This document shows, piece by piece, positions 53,834 to 64,000 of a stretch of DNA of 64,000 nt. Within the stretch, counting starts at the first letter, position 1; the number at the start of each line of letters is the position of its first letter. Position numbers and translations under genes: made by a program. Origin of the DNA: Theocolax elegans (Eukaryota; Arthropoda; Insecta; Hymenoptera; Cerocephalidae). Under the pieces are notes generated by a model that worked only from the letters and a program-made list of their open reading frames with translations, ran no database searches and was not told where the DNA came from. The stretch is from the NCBI GenBank assembly GCA_026168455.1, contig CM047426.1, forward strand, positions 39,118,175-39,182,174. Reading direction: 5' to 3'.

Positions 53834-54550
53834 AATATAAAAGATTATTAATGATTCATATATAATTTATAGAATTATTAATTAACCTATACCTTATTTA
53901 AGGTATTCGGTCCGTTATAAATATTAGTAAATTTGACTAGATCAATCTGTACCAAAGGTTCTCGGTTGATCTTGGTTAGTTATTAGTTTTCATACTTAGT
54001 GATTCTTATTTGTACCTTTCGGTCCTCACTTGACAATCACCAATTATGAGTATATACACTCTCACATATACATATACACATATGGGAGCTTTTAAGAAAT
54101 AGTCGACACCCGACGCGCGCGGAGCCTTTTTCGCGCAAAAGGCGCTCTGTTCATCTCGCTCACGCATTCACCCCTGACACTAAAAAATATACCAAAGACA
54201 CAAATCGACATATTTTTTCCTCAGCTTTCGATTGGTGTCGTTATTTTAGCTTAAAAAGTCGTTTTAAGTGTCGAGAAAGTGAATTGATAGTTCAAATCGA
54301 TGTTATTCACTGTGAGACACAATTTATTTTTCAAAATAAATTATACCGATCGAAAGAGCAAGATTTAAGCTTTAAATTCCCCTCCCCCGAATCAAGTTGG
54401 TGAAATAAAAGGCACGAAAGCGATTAAATGTCAAAGACCGCGCGGAACTGCGCGGAGCGCCTGAACCACGAATTTTCCTATTCTGCCCGGCCGCCGCCAT
54501 CGTACTCTATCATTTATAAATTAACCCCTACATGAGGTTTGAGCATTTGT

Positions 54551-55250
54551 TTAAATAGCAAGTAGCCGTTGCCTCCTTGCATACAACTTCTGCAATGCAG
54601 TTTTTGTAATTGTCCATTTTTCAAATAATACTCCTAAATTTTTTAAGCCAGCTAGCATTAGTTTTATGTTTTGATGGTAAACGCAAACACACACTGAATG
54701 AGTGCCATTAGATCCAGCTAGTACACAATAGAGGGATCGAAATTCAGCATATTTACTAAATCCAATTTTAATATTAGAATGTGAATTTTTGAATTTCAAA
54801 TACAATTCTCGAAGGTTGTACAGAATAAGCCTTTTTGAATGTAACTTTTTGTTCCATCTTCGTTTTTAATACAATTATTAACTTTACATCCTGGCATTAT
54901 TCTGCTGTTGTCATCATTTTCATAAAAATGTTTGACAATATCAATGATATCATTCGATATTGAAGCTGCGCCTCTTTTTTCTTTTTCGGCAAAGAATTAA
55001 CATCATTTGTAAAGCTTTTTGATTTATTAGCATACCAACGAGATGTGTTAGAAAACTCAGCAATTTTACGAGCACTTCAATTTTTTCTCCGATTTTACTT
55101 GTGCTTCAAATTTTAAACAAGAATCACAAATTTTAGATTTATCGTTTAGAAAAAGAAATCAAGTTTTTAATTCCTCTGAAACTAATCTAAGATTAGTTGA
55201 ATGTTTTGTTGTATTAAAGGGATTACAGCAACGGCGAATTTAAGACATTT
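54551..55250 (-). pseudogene. Decayed transposase-like ORF at the palindrome centre
   Basis: The best piece (54551-54805) reads KIGFSKYAEFRSLYCVLAG then GTHSVCVCVYHQNIKLML. I associate this C-x-C-x3-HQN-x-KLM pattern with proteins of uncharacterised arthropod DNA transposons, but cannot name the superfamily. Upstream on the minus strand the frame is broken repeatedly. Lying between two long inverted arms, it is probably the relic of the gene that moved the element. Confidence 0.4.
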
Positions 55251-55800
55251 TCAAAAGATTTGTTGCACAAGCTAATTTGAAAATTTTTCACAAAGTGAAG
55301 ATCTTGGACTTAATTTTTTTAGACTTATATAATTTCAGGTGGTAAATATGATTTAAGGATTTATTTGGCTGTAGTAAGCATTAGCTATCTAGTGGTATGT
55401 GCGTAAACGGCATTTATTAAATAAAATTCGCGTCCCGCATTAAATAAAAACGATTTAATTGAATTGTTCGACCTTTAAAATGCGTTTTAAGGCAAAAATA
55501 ATAATACCATTCGAAAGCCGAGAAAAAAATCTTTCGATTTATGTCTTGGGTTTATTTTTTTTGCGATAGAGGTTAATTTAAAAATAATAGAGTACGGTAA
55601 CAGCGGCCGGGCAGAATAGGAAAATGCATGGTTCGAGCGCTCCGCGCAGTTCCGCGCGGTCTTTGGCATTTAATCGCTTTCGTACAGATTGATCTAGTCA
55701 AATTTACTAATATTTATAACTGACCGAATATCTTAAATAAGGTACAGGTTAATTAATAATTCTATAAATTATATATGAATCATTAATAATCTTTTATATT

Positions 55801-56230
55801 TTTTATTTATTTTACTCTCTTAGCTCATCACCCCGTATACCCATTAAACGGGTGTTTACAGGGACACCCCTACCACCTATGTGTGGGGGTGAAAACATTC
55901 CAATTTTTCCCATCCTGGTCCCCACCGTCTCGCATTAGCCCGGGGTTATGCCCGTGAGGAAGGGAAAACCTTGTAGGAAAAACTTCCCCGAGACGGCCGG
56001 TGTATTGAAACATTCTGTTTGGATGTTCAGATCACCTTTCGTAGGCCCAAACACCGAAACCGAATGTTCCACACCTTCCGCTCACGTTGTGAAGTGTGGA
56101 AAAACACCTAACCGATCCCGAAAGCCGCACAAGAATGGTGTCACCCATTCAAGTGCCAGCCGCACTTAGTGCTGCTTAACTTTCGTGATCGGCCGAGGTG
56201 CGTCTCCGGCACTCCGCCACCGTGTCGGTT
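55801..56230 (-). mobile_element. 5S-rRNA-derived SINE, right arm
   Basis: Mirror of 53405-53833, with the same target duplication (TAATAATCTTTTATATT at 55784-55800 and 56231-56247). It therefore descends from the same insertion, duplicated with the arm. Confidence 0.9.
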
Positions 56231-56497
56231 TAATAATCTTTTATATTATAGATCCATTTTAAACTTACTATATTTGACCTGGCCCTAGCTCTAATGTTAA
56301 TTTGTTAGCTAAAAAGCGAGATTAGTTACTTAGTTACCCTTAGACGTAACACCACCATTCATAAAATTTTATACATTTACATCAGGGACGAGTCCTAATC
56401 AGGTTGAACAATCGATTGACCAGATGCTTGATGCAGAGACTACTCTGAATATTCCGTCCACTTCATCCTTCAAGTACCATTCTGCTGATACAACAAT

Positions 56498-56788
56498 ATG
56501 TATCAATTCTCTACAGAGATGGTTGAATACTTGAAAAACCCAAATTCTGATCCCAATGAATCAGTCCAGATTGAATTAAGATTTTGGTGGGATAGTAAAT
56601 GGAGTACCCTCATGCTTAGCGACCCGATCATTAAATTGTAGCATTTCCTACTCTGTTATCCAAAGCAGGCAACAAATCCTCAAGTCTCTGTTGCAATGAA
56701 TACGGCCCCTGCTGATTTGACTATGACGTATCATCAAGATCCCACGCACTTACAGCGGATTCTTGCAGACAAAAAATCAAAGGGGTGA
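56498..56788 (+). pseudogene. Right-arm copy of the 91-codon ORF (one stop)
   Basis: Same frame as 52792-53067, with TAG at 56639-56641 replacing codons after LMLSDPIIKL; it continues to 56788. Function unknown. Confidence 0.4.
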
Positions 56789-56833
56789 GTTCCAACAACT
56801 ACGGGGAACCAGTCCGACGATCTATTAACCTCC

Positions 56834-57088
56834 ATGAGGACTCCCCTGCTGGAGAGTGAGAGCCATACCACTGGTCTGAGCGAAGCCATTATTGTTATTC
56901 ACAGAGACATAGACAGACAAAGTAGTCTGAGTAGAACGGTACTTACAGATCAAATGCAATCATGTTCAGCGGCTTCTCAGGCTGCAGTGGAAGAGTTGCG
57001 GAGTATGAAAGCAAAGATCATACTAGAAACGAAAGGCTTGCCCAAACCAGTTTTTGTATATAAAGTTATAATAAATAGATTAATTTAA
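56834..57088 (+). CDS. Unknown 84-codon ORF downstream in the right arm
   Basis: Continues 45 bp after the previous ORF. It has SEAIIVIHRDIDRQSSLSR and a helical stretch QAAVEELRSMKAKIIL. The two may be exons or frameshifted halves of one TE protein. No family recognised. Confidence 0.3.
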   Translation: MRTPLLESESHTTGLSEAIIVIHRDIDRQSSLSRTVLTDQMQSCSAASQAAVEELRSMKAKIILETKGLPKPVFVYKVIINRLI

Positions 57089-57139
57089 TCATTTATTAAT
57101 AATAAATTATTAGAAATTAAATAAATACTTGTTTATTAA

Positions 57140-57500
57140 GAGATAGGCATGTATAGGGTGACCACCATTCATAAAATCTTATATATGTACACTTCACTTA
57201 ATAATATATGGTCATATACAGGGTAGCCTCCATTCATAATATTTTATACAGTCACACCCATACACACACCCACATATGGGCATATAATGCGTATACACCA
57301 TTCATAAAATCTGATACACACCCTATATATGAGAATAGACAGGATGTCCACCATTCATATAATTATATACACACCCATATATGGGTATATACAGGGGGGA
57401 CACCATTCATAAAATCAGATATACGCACCCATATATAGGCATGTGCAGGATAACTACCATTCATAAAATTTTATACATATACCCTTATATGGGTATATAC
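57140..57500. repeat. Degenerate tandem repeat, about 60-70 bp unit
   Basis: ACCATTCATAAAATCTGATACACACCCATATATGGG...ATACAGGGTG recurs about six times, each with the palindrome CCATATATGG. The mirrored, more diverged array lies at 51620-52400. Confidence 0.75.
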
Positions 57501-57756
57501 AGGGTGCCCACCCTTAGCACTGTTATATATCCTTAATAATGCCCTCCTGAATCCGGTTTATTCTATAAATGTTGGCCACAGTGACCATGAATTTCTGAAA
57601 TAGCGGCAGCGGCAGTGCTGGCTGGCAAATTTCTTTTATAATTTAAATAGATATATATTAATTTATTGGTCTTTGAGATTAGATAATATTTATATGAACT
57701 TAAACATAAAAATCTATAATCCAAATACCCAGATACCCCCTCATAGGTTATAAATA

Positions 57757-57883
57757 CACTTTGACCTTATAATATTAATGAAGGATTAATGTTATAACCT
57801 CATTCGAAGTTATTTTGTACGGCCCTGCGAAAGGCGTTAAACATTAATCCTTCATTAATATTATAACGTCAAAGCGGGGCTTA
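57757..57883. mobile_element. Hairpin MITE, right-arm partner of copy 1
   Basis: CTTTGACCTTATAATATTAATGAAGGATT...AATCCTTCATTAATATTATAACGTCAAAG; inverse of 51240-51366. Confidence 0.75.
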
Positions 57884-58887
57884 CAACCTCAAATTACTGT
57901 TTAATCATCTTAAATTATATATATTTTTCAAAACCATGGTTATTTGAACAAAAATGTTTTCGAAAAAAGGGTTCTTCGAAAAAAAATTGTTTTGAAAAAA
58001 GTATTCGAAAAAGAAAATTCGGATACGGATATTTTAATGTTACAGTAAGCTTTAGTAAATTGTTAATTTAATTGTTAATATAATTTGTATTTAAATGTAA
58101 GGTTTATGGATTTTTGTTTAAGAACATTTTGTAGATGGAAGTTTTCGTAGAATTGTTTGAAACAACATTTTATCCAGAACTCCTTTTATAAAATCTTTTT
58201 TGTCGAAAATTTTTTTTTTATAACTAAAAAATCCAAATATTCAGGTACCTTTGATAGGAAAAAACAATCTTGGACATTTTAATATTAGAGAAGTATTAAC
58301 GTCAAAACGTCTTTTGAAGTGTCAGAGATCGGAGGTCTAATAACATAATATTATTTATTACAATATTATATATTTCAAGTAAACCGGTTTGTTTCTTTTG
58401 AGAAAATTTCGACCTACCATTTTATCGAAATATGAGTATAACAGGCCACTTTGATCTCACTGTGATATAATTTATACGAGAATTATTTTAACAAAATTGT
58501 GTGCCATGTAAAGTAAGTACTTTGAAGCTGGGAGAGCGGAATGGGTTCTTTTGAATGGCGGTATTAGCGAAATAGTTTATTGATTCTACATAGAAAAACT
58601 TAGTTATAAAATTTCAACAAATTTAACTATTTTAATAATAATAATAAACTAGCCATATTACCTCGGTCGCTAACGCTCTCTCGGTTGAATCACATTTTTG
58701 AGGCTACACGTTGAGTATAAAGTGTAGTCTTAAATTTATTATTAGTTTATAACAAATAAATTTTAAACGATTTTGATACAATTATTTTATTTTATTTTCA
58801 AACCAATTTTTTTCATGTGCTTTAAACTATTAATTAAAATTTGTTGTTATATTATTAAAACAAATAAAAATAAATTATAAAATATTT

Positions 58888-59496
58888 TGTAAGCCGTTTA
58901 AACCTTAAATACCGAAAACCAGCAATTCTGCTCCGGACTCTGGAAACCTAATGGTGTCTAAAAGATGTCTTTTTATAGTCAGAAACTGCCTATAAATTTC
59001 CAGAGTGGGTCTAAATCATTAAGATCATTTATGGTCAAAATATCTGGGAAAATTACCCGAAATATTAATAGAAATGTATATTTGTTGCCTTATAACGAAA
59101 AATCTATTAGATTGATCATTGCAAAAAAATTTGTGCACTTACTTTGGAGTGGCAGAAAAGTATCTCCACTTGTTTGAGTATCTATATAGTTCCCTGTAAG
59201 CTACTAAAAATACGAATATTATTGTACAATTATAAAAAATTAATTTTGAAACATTTATAATGCTAAGGCAACATTTATACATTTATGTTATAAGACAACA
59301 AATATACATTTCTATTAATATTTTGGGCACTTTTCCTAGATATTTTGACCATAAGTGATGTTAATGATTTAGGCACACTCTGGAAATTTATAGGCAGTTT
59401 TTGACTATAAAAAGACATCTTTTAGACAGTATTAGGTTTCCAGAGTCCGGAACAGAATTGCTGATTTTCACTATTTAAGTTTTAAATGGCTTACAA
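58888..59496. mobile_element. Foldback element with about 205-bp inverted repeats
   Basis: TTGTAAGCCGTTTAAACC...CTCCGGACTCTGGAAACCTA is mirrored by TAGGTTTCCAGAGTCCGG...GGCTTACAA. The inner limits are near 59095 and 59287. The 70-codon open frame at 58965-59177 lies in the arm and is not gene-like. Confidence 0.75.
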
Positions 59497-59894
59497 GAGT
59501 GTGACAGCATATATTTATGACTTTAAAAGTATTTTTAATGAAAAATTCAGAAAATTTTACAAAAAAAGTCATATTAATGTTTTTAATGAAAAATGCATCC
59601 CCTGGGAGCTACAAATTCATGAAAATGGGCATAGAATGCAAAAAGTGCTAACATGTCAATTTTGACTCTCTGTAATTTAAAATAATGGCCCCGAAAAAAC
59701 TAGAAATTCAAGAGAACTACTGAATATCTCTAAAATATATTCCCACAGTTATACCCATACATATATATATATATATATATACACACACAAATATATGTGT
59801 GTTCGTACAGTATTTATAATTTTTTCGCATGTTAAATCTAATGCCACAAGATTTTTGTCAATGTTGCCAACTTAAATTTAAGAAAAATAATTTA

Positions 59895-60086
59895 GCCCGC
59901 GAAATACGACCTTGTTTAACCGGCCGCTGAGATACGTCCTTCTCCAACCGGTCACTGAGATACGACCTTTTCTAGCCGGACGCTCAGGTACGACCTTTTC
60001 TAACCGGCCGCTGAGATACGACCTTTTCCAGCCGGACGCTGAGATATGTCCTTTTCGAACCGGCCGCTGAGATACGACCATTTTAT
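59895..60086. repeat. 28-bp minisatellite, about 6.5 copies
   Basis: CCGGCCGCTGAGATACGACC(TTTTCTAA) with variants GGACGCTGAGATATGTCC. GC-rich against the AT-rich background. It explains the open minus-strand frame at 59878-60108. Confidence 0.9.
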
Positions 60087-60088
60087 TC

Positions 60089-61240
60089 GGAAGCGACGAT
60101 ATAAACAAATTTTTGGCTCACCTATGGGATCATCTATATCATCGCCATTCGCTAATATGGTTATGGATGATCTTGAAACTCATTGTTTAAAAGAATTAAA
60201 AGATATCTACAACTGTGTACCACTTTTGTATTACATATATGTGGATGATACAATTTTGTGCATAAGGGTTTTTTTGACGAGATTATACATTATTTGCTTA
60301 TATCTATCGTAAAAATGGGCACTAAAACTCCGGCTTTCTGTATGATTTTATAGTAGAAATTATATCTTAGAGTTTGGTATGGATCCGTTTTCCAGAGGGT
60401 GTGGCCTGTCCTTGTTAGTAACAAATTGGTGTAGAAAAACCACTAATTCGAGTCGTTTACTAAACTTTAATTCGTACCATACCATACAATTAAAAAGAAA
60501 CATTTTGTACAATTTAATAGACAGAGCAATTTTATTATCTAATCCATGTGTCCGTAAATAAAATATTAAAATTTTTAAAATATTACTGAAATATAATGAT
60601 TATCCAGCCAAATTTTTAAATCTTTCAATCAATAAGGGTATATGTAAAATTAAATATTCATATGTGAATAATAAAAATCAATATTTGATTCCATTGTGTA
60701 CAATATTCTTACCTTACAATAAACAATTTTTTTATAAATGTTCGTCGATGTGAAAAAAATATAACATTAACATAATTCCGGTAATTAATAATAAATTAAA
60801 TAATGTTATAAAACTTGGTAAAGATCCAACAGATCCCGCAGGTGTTGTTTGTAAATTTACGTGTAAACAATGTTCTGCTTCGTACATTAGTGAAACGAAA
60901 CGATGTCTAAAAGATCGGAATAAAGAGCATCGAAAGAAAAAAATCCAGAATCTGTTGTAGTGGTTCATTCTTGAAATTGTAAAAATCAATAATTTGACTT
61001 TACCAATACTAGAATTTTAGATAGGGAATCTATATAAAAAGCGTATTGTATCTGAAATGTTATATATTAATAATTGTAAATCGACGATAAATAAGAAAGA
61101 AATACGCAACATTTAAGTCGTTAATATAAAAACATAATGAATGTTTTTTGTTAATAAATTAGCACCTGAAGATTTCTGCAAATTTAGCAGACGAAACGTT
61201 GTGCTTACGATAAATAAAGTGTTTTTATTTATCTAATCAC
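60089..61240 (+). mobile_element. Penelope-like retroelement, 5'-truncated and decayed
   Basis: RT palm: KQIFGSPMGSSISSPFANMV then the catalytic YIYVDDTI (60092-60260). After frameshifts, LLNFNSYHTIQLKRNILYNL then DRAILLSNP (60445-60535) is the PLE linker. A GIY-YIG endonuclease piece VVCKFTCKQCSASYISETKR follows at about 60845-60905, with S in place of the usual G in the YIG part, then the basic KDRNKEH. A hammerhead core (61161-61205) lies at the 3' end, as in other PLEs. Several frameshifts and stops. Confidence 0.8.
61161..61205 (+). ncRNA. Hammerhead ribozyme core of the Penelope-like element
   Basis: Stem I AGCAC (61161-61165) pairs with GTGCT (61201-61205). CTGAAGA follows at 61166-61172, stem II is TCTGC/GCAGA, GAAA at 61193-61196, minimal stem III palindrome ACGT, and cleavage triplet GTT ending at 61200. 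Bases next to stem II are not ideally paired. PLEs are known to carry such short-stem III hammerheads. Confidence 0.65.
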
Positions 61241-61712
61241 TGACCCTCAAGATTGATTAAAAAATTTTATCTACTTCAATGTTGTTTCGATATTAGATAA
61301 TAATTAATGATATTTATAATATTTTCCTATATGCACTTCTAATGTAAGAATTTTTGTAAACAAACTTTTAGTCCGTGGATTAATTAATAAAATAAATTGA
61401 TAAATAAAATAAATGACAATTACTAAATGTCAAATTTTAGAGATTTTTTCTTGGTAAATTATTATTTTTTTGGATTATTAAAAATAATTCATTTTATGTT
61501 AAATTTATTACTACTAATTAATAATTTTTAATTTATAATAGATAAATAAATAAGAAAACATCATTTAAAAGGAAATTATCATAAAAATGAGCTAAGGATT
61601 TATTTTTTTTTAATTTTACTTCTGATTTAAACAATATTACAATTAATGGAGGCTTCAAGGAAGAAAAAAGTATTTATTGATTATGATGTTCTTGAACAGG
61701 TATGTAGGTAGT
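61241..61712. other. AT-rich DNA downstream of the PLE
   Basis: 3' flank and probable 3' UTR side of the minus-strand gene. Nothing else seen. Confidence 0.4.
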
Positions 61713-63168
61713 TTACTGATGAGAGGGATAATCGGCATACCAGGTAAAAGCTCCGTTCGGTCCGCTATGAGCACCGAAATCGACGTAATCAAGAATGCGT
61801 GCTGCATTACGATCAATTTCAGTTAGTTGTTGAATTTGTTCCAACGTAGATTTGGATATATGCTGAAGGTCTGAAGCTGTAAATGGTACGTACGTCGTGG
61901 ATTGTTGGGATAACTTCTCTGCGAATGATAATTGGTTTAGTCCAATCTTTTTAATTTGACCGATTGGGATGCTTATATACTGCAGACCGGCTGACGCCAA
62001 TTCGACCCATAATATACCTACGATGCCAACAAACCACTGGAATTGAATAATATTTTATTAAACCTAGTTTAATCAATATTGTTACATTATAATATACAAT
62101 ATCTTTCGATTGATTTAAGCTTCAAACTTTACCCCCCAAAAATCTATATACTCAAAATAACTGTTTTTAATGTATATTACTACAATTTTTTCATCTGCGT
62201 TAAATTTCCTATAGTAAAAAGACTCACGTGAGATCTCATGTTAAAATCTCATGTGACTTTTTAATTGGAATGTTGCTTAAACTTCCCAAATAATAAGAAT
62301 ATATACGATATTATTTATCCCCTGTTGAAAACAACCACGTGGTAAACCACGCGGTTTTACCATGTGGTTTTACCACGTGGTTTACCGCGTGGTTCGTCGT
62401 GGTTACCACGTGGTATGGGTGTAAATATGATTTTAGAATAATAGTGTAATGGATGCAAATTCGAACAACTTTCAGGATTGCAATAAAAAATTAGATATTT
62501 AATACCGTATCATTCAAATAAGTAAGGTCAAAAAGTTTACAAGGTGTGGTTACAACCAGTAGTCATTTTATCAGGGTTGTAATTAAATTATATATTTTAA
62601 TTAAATTATATAATTAGCAACAACAAAATATATAAAGCCATAAAGTTTCACGCGATATAACCGTATGGTGAAACCACGTGGTAAAAGCGCGTGGTAAAAC
62701 CGCGTTGTAAAATTGTAAAAATTATTTTAGAATATTCTAAAAAAAGAATGTGGACTACTTATAGGATTTTAATTAAATTACACTTTTATCCTTAACGTAA
62801 AAGATTTAACCAACCCAGATAAGGGTAAACCTCGTAGTAAAACCACGGGGTGAAACCGCGTGGTAAAGCACAGGTTGAAATCAAGTAGTAAAATACTTAG
62901 TATTTATGGATAAGAAAGGATTTAGCAATCAAATTACACTACGTTGGTAAATTAATACAATATTTATTTGCGAATTGCAATTAACATTATTAATCTTTCA
63001 ATTATACATCTAATTTCTTTATAAAACTAATTTTGTACTTACTTTATCAAAAAATTGACATAATATCCTCCGAAGTAATAATATTTTGCATCGTAATTTT
63101 GTAAGAGTTATTATACTATTAATTATTTATTATAATTAAAAAGTTCGTACCTGTAGAATATTTTCCAT
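61713..63168 (-). CDS. Small secreted protein gene, two exons (about 113 aa), uncharacterised
   Basis: Exon 2 (62036-61713) is open from a TTCAATTCCAG acceptor to TAA. Exon 1 is proposed at 63168-63151 (ATGGAAAATATTCTACAG followed by GTACGA donor); an in-frame TGA sits just before this ATG. Joined in phase 0 they start MENILQWFVGIVGILWVEL, a good signal peptide with likely cleavage after the ASA-G region. The mature part is polar, with a helical ISKSTLEQIQQLTEIDRNAA and the C-terminal ILDYVDFGAHSGPNGAFTW. A tiny first exon ending in the signal peptide is common in insect cuticular and secreted proteins. I do not recognise the family. Exon 1 lies between arms of a foldback repeat, so the true first exon may be elsewhere. 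Confidence 0.5.
62340..62415. repeat. ACCACGTGGT palindrome array
   Basis: Consecutive ACCACGTGGT, ACCACGCGGT, ACCATGTGGT, ACCACGTGGT, ACCGCGTGGT and ACCACGTGGT motifs spaced 12-17 bp, joined by TTT/AAA. Related motifs recur at 62675-62710, 62830-62890 and 63350-63425. Many contain the E-box CACGTG. Confidence 0.75.
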
Positions 63169-63545
63169 TCAATTAATTCAATTTCATGTAAAACTACAGA
63201 GAAAAAAATATAAACAAAATTTTTGTATATAGATATACTATTATTGTTAACATATATTTTTAACAATTTGGTATTTCTTCCGACAAGGAAATTTCAATAA
63301 TTATGTAACAAAATCACATAGTTTTAAAGTCTATTACCTCGTGGATTACCACTAGCTTCTATCACGTTGTTTTACTACGCGGTTTTACCACGTGGTTTTA
63401 CCACACGATTATGTCGCGTGAAACTTTTTGGTCTTATATATTTTGTTATTATTAATTATATAATTTAATTAAAATCTTACAATATTTAAATAAATTATTT
63501 AATTACAACCCAGGTAACATCACGTTGTAACCACTACCTTAGCCC
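62536..63545. mobile_element. Foldback repeat in the intron of the secreted-protein gene
   Basis: GTGGTTACAACC...GGGTTGTAATTAAAT...AATATATAA..GTTTCACGCGA at 62544-62670 is mirrored by TCGCGTGAAACTTTTTGG...ATTTAATTACAACCCAGG...GTTGTAACCAC at 63414-63539. Arms are about 150-170 bp; CACGTG-type motifs sit at the inner ends. No ORF apart from the proposed exon 1. Confidence 0.6.
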
Positions 63546-64000
63546 TTTAACGCCTGAATTGCAGTTCTTGAGTAGTCTAAGTTTGAGGTAGTGCCAATTA
63601 ACGTAAAAATGATAAAAATGACTGAAAATTCATACTCGACTATTTTGGGGTATGCTCTTTCGATTGGCGTAGTTAAAAATTTCGAAAAATTTCAAAAAAC
63701 CATTAAATTTTTGAATTTAAATAAAAAAAACATGATTTTTATAATACATTTTTCTTTCAAACTCGATTTTCACCTCGAACCACCAGTTCATTTCACATGG
63801 AACCTTTCAAAATCGTGCAATTATACCTAGAACTTAAAAGTTATGGACTTATAATAATTAACTTTGACATAACAAATTCAAAATGGCGTCCAAAATGGGT
63901 CAATGTTAGTGTAAATTTTCATTATTTTTTTTCTTACGAACAGTCAATCTTAGAAAAAAATTGTATAGAATAAAAAGTGTTTAGAATCACTCAGAAAATA
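63546..64000. other. Unassigned sequence at the window end
   Basis: AT-rich; no gene or repeat terminus recognised. CAAAATGGCGTCCAAAATGG near 63880 resembles phrases in the piggyBac repeats (AAAATGGCGAATCCAATATGG) only in composition. Confidence 0.35.

Larger units (their letters stand above)
49880..54530. repeat. Left arm of a large imperfect palindrome
   Basis: Mirrors 55568-58646. Outer end TTTATTATTATTATT...AATAGTTAAATTTGTTG; inner end ...CTGCCCGGCCGC...ACTCTATCATTT. It has extra segments relative to the right arm: 50456-51046 (hammerhead repeat), about 51690-52150 and 53955-54412. It includes a SINE, a 91-codon ORF and A/T-rich hairpins. Confidence 0.85.
55568..58646. repeat. Right arm of the large palindrome
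   Basis: Inverse of 49880-54530 without the three left-specific segments. Starts with TAATTTAAAAATAATAGAGTACGG and ends AACTATTTTAATAATAATAATAAA. The centre spacer between arms is about 1.04 kb. Confidence 0.85.

Noticed and set aside
59878..60108. Basic 76-codon minus-strand ORF
   Set aside because: Entirely made of the 28-bp minisatellite.

Overview
The window is eukaryotic, AT-rich and almost entirely transposable elements (TEs), as expected for repeat-dense DNA of an insect genome. A hymenopteran, perhaps an ant, is my inference from the TE families; no diagnostic host gene is present. Nothing suggests a bacterial, viral or plasmid replicon.

Layout. 1-2957: decayed Ty3/gypsy pol cut by the window edge. 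3512-4180: nine copies of a 73-bp satellite. 6557-13118: a second, better preserved gypsy element (gag, pol with two stops and one small deletion, 3' LTR), with a canonical -1 frameshift signal at the gag/pol junction. 14450-14980: a Penelope-like fragment with a hammerhead-like core. 16260-18642: an errantivirus-type env remnant split by a 1,028-bp solo LTR with 4-bp target duplications. 19703-20987: foldback element and small MITE. 21281-25388: a piggyBac element with 733-bp inverted repeats and an intact 568-codon transposase. 26100-27165: minisatellites and a tRNA-like sequence.

28015-29667 is the most unusual stretch: five copies, in both orientations, of a roughly 388-bp self-structured repeat. 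Each copy holds a complete type III hammerhead ribozyme fold, and the cluster is bounded by a 15-bp direct repeat. I read it as a retrozyme-like element. A sixth, mutated copy lies at 50.6-51.0 kb, and two hammerheads of the Penelope type lie at 14.75 and 61.16 kb.

30728-48985 is a three-level nest. An LTR retrotransposon has its 5' LTR split by a 15.6-kb DNA transposon with TTAA target duplication. That transposon carries a 10.0-kb MULE with 2.87-kb terminal inverted repeats and a spliced transposase gene. The outer part of the MULE right repeat plus flanking DNA is then duplicated in tandem. The uninterrupted 3' LTR copy shows the empty TTAA site directly.

49880-58646 is a large imperfect palindrome around a decayed transposase-like core, with a 5S-rRNA-derived SINE and a short ORF mirrored in both arms. 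58888-61240 holds a foldback element, a 28-bp satellite and a Penelope-like RT/GIY-YIG remnant. The only plausible host gene is a small secreted-protein gene on the minus strand at 61713-63168; a foldback repeat occupies its intron.

Limits: boundaries come from reading by eye, identities to families are from memory of motifs, and no alignment or folding program was run.
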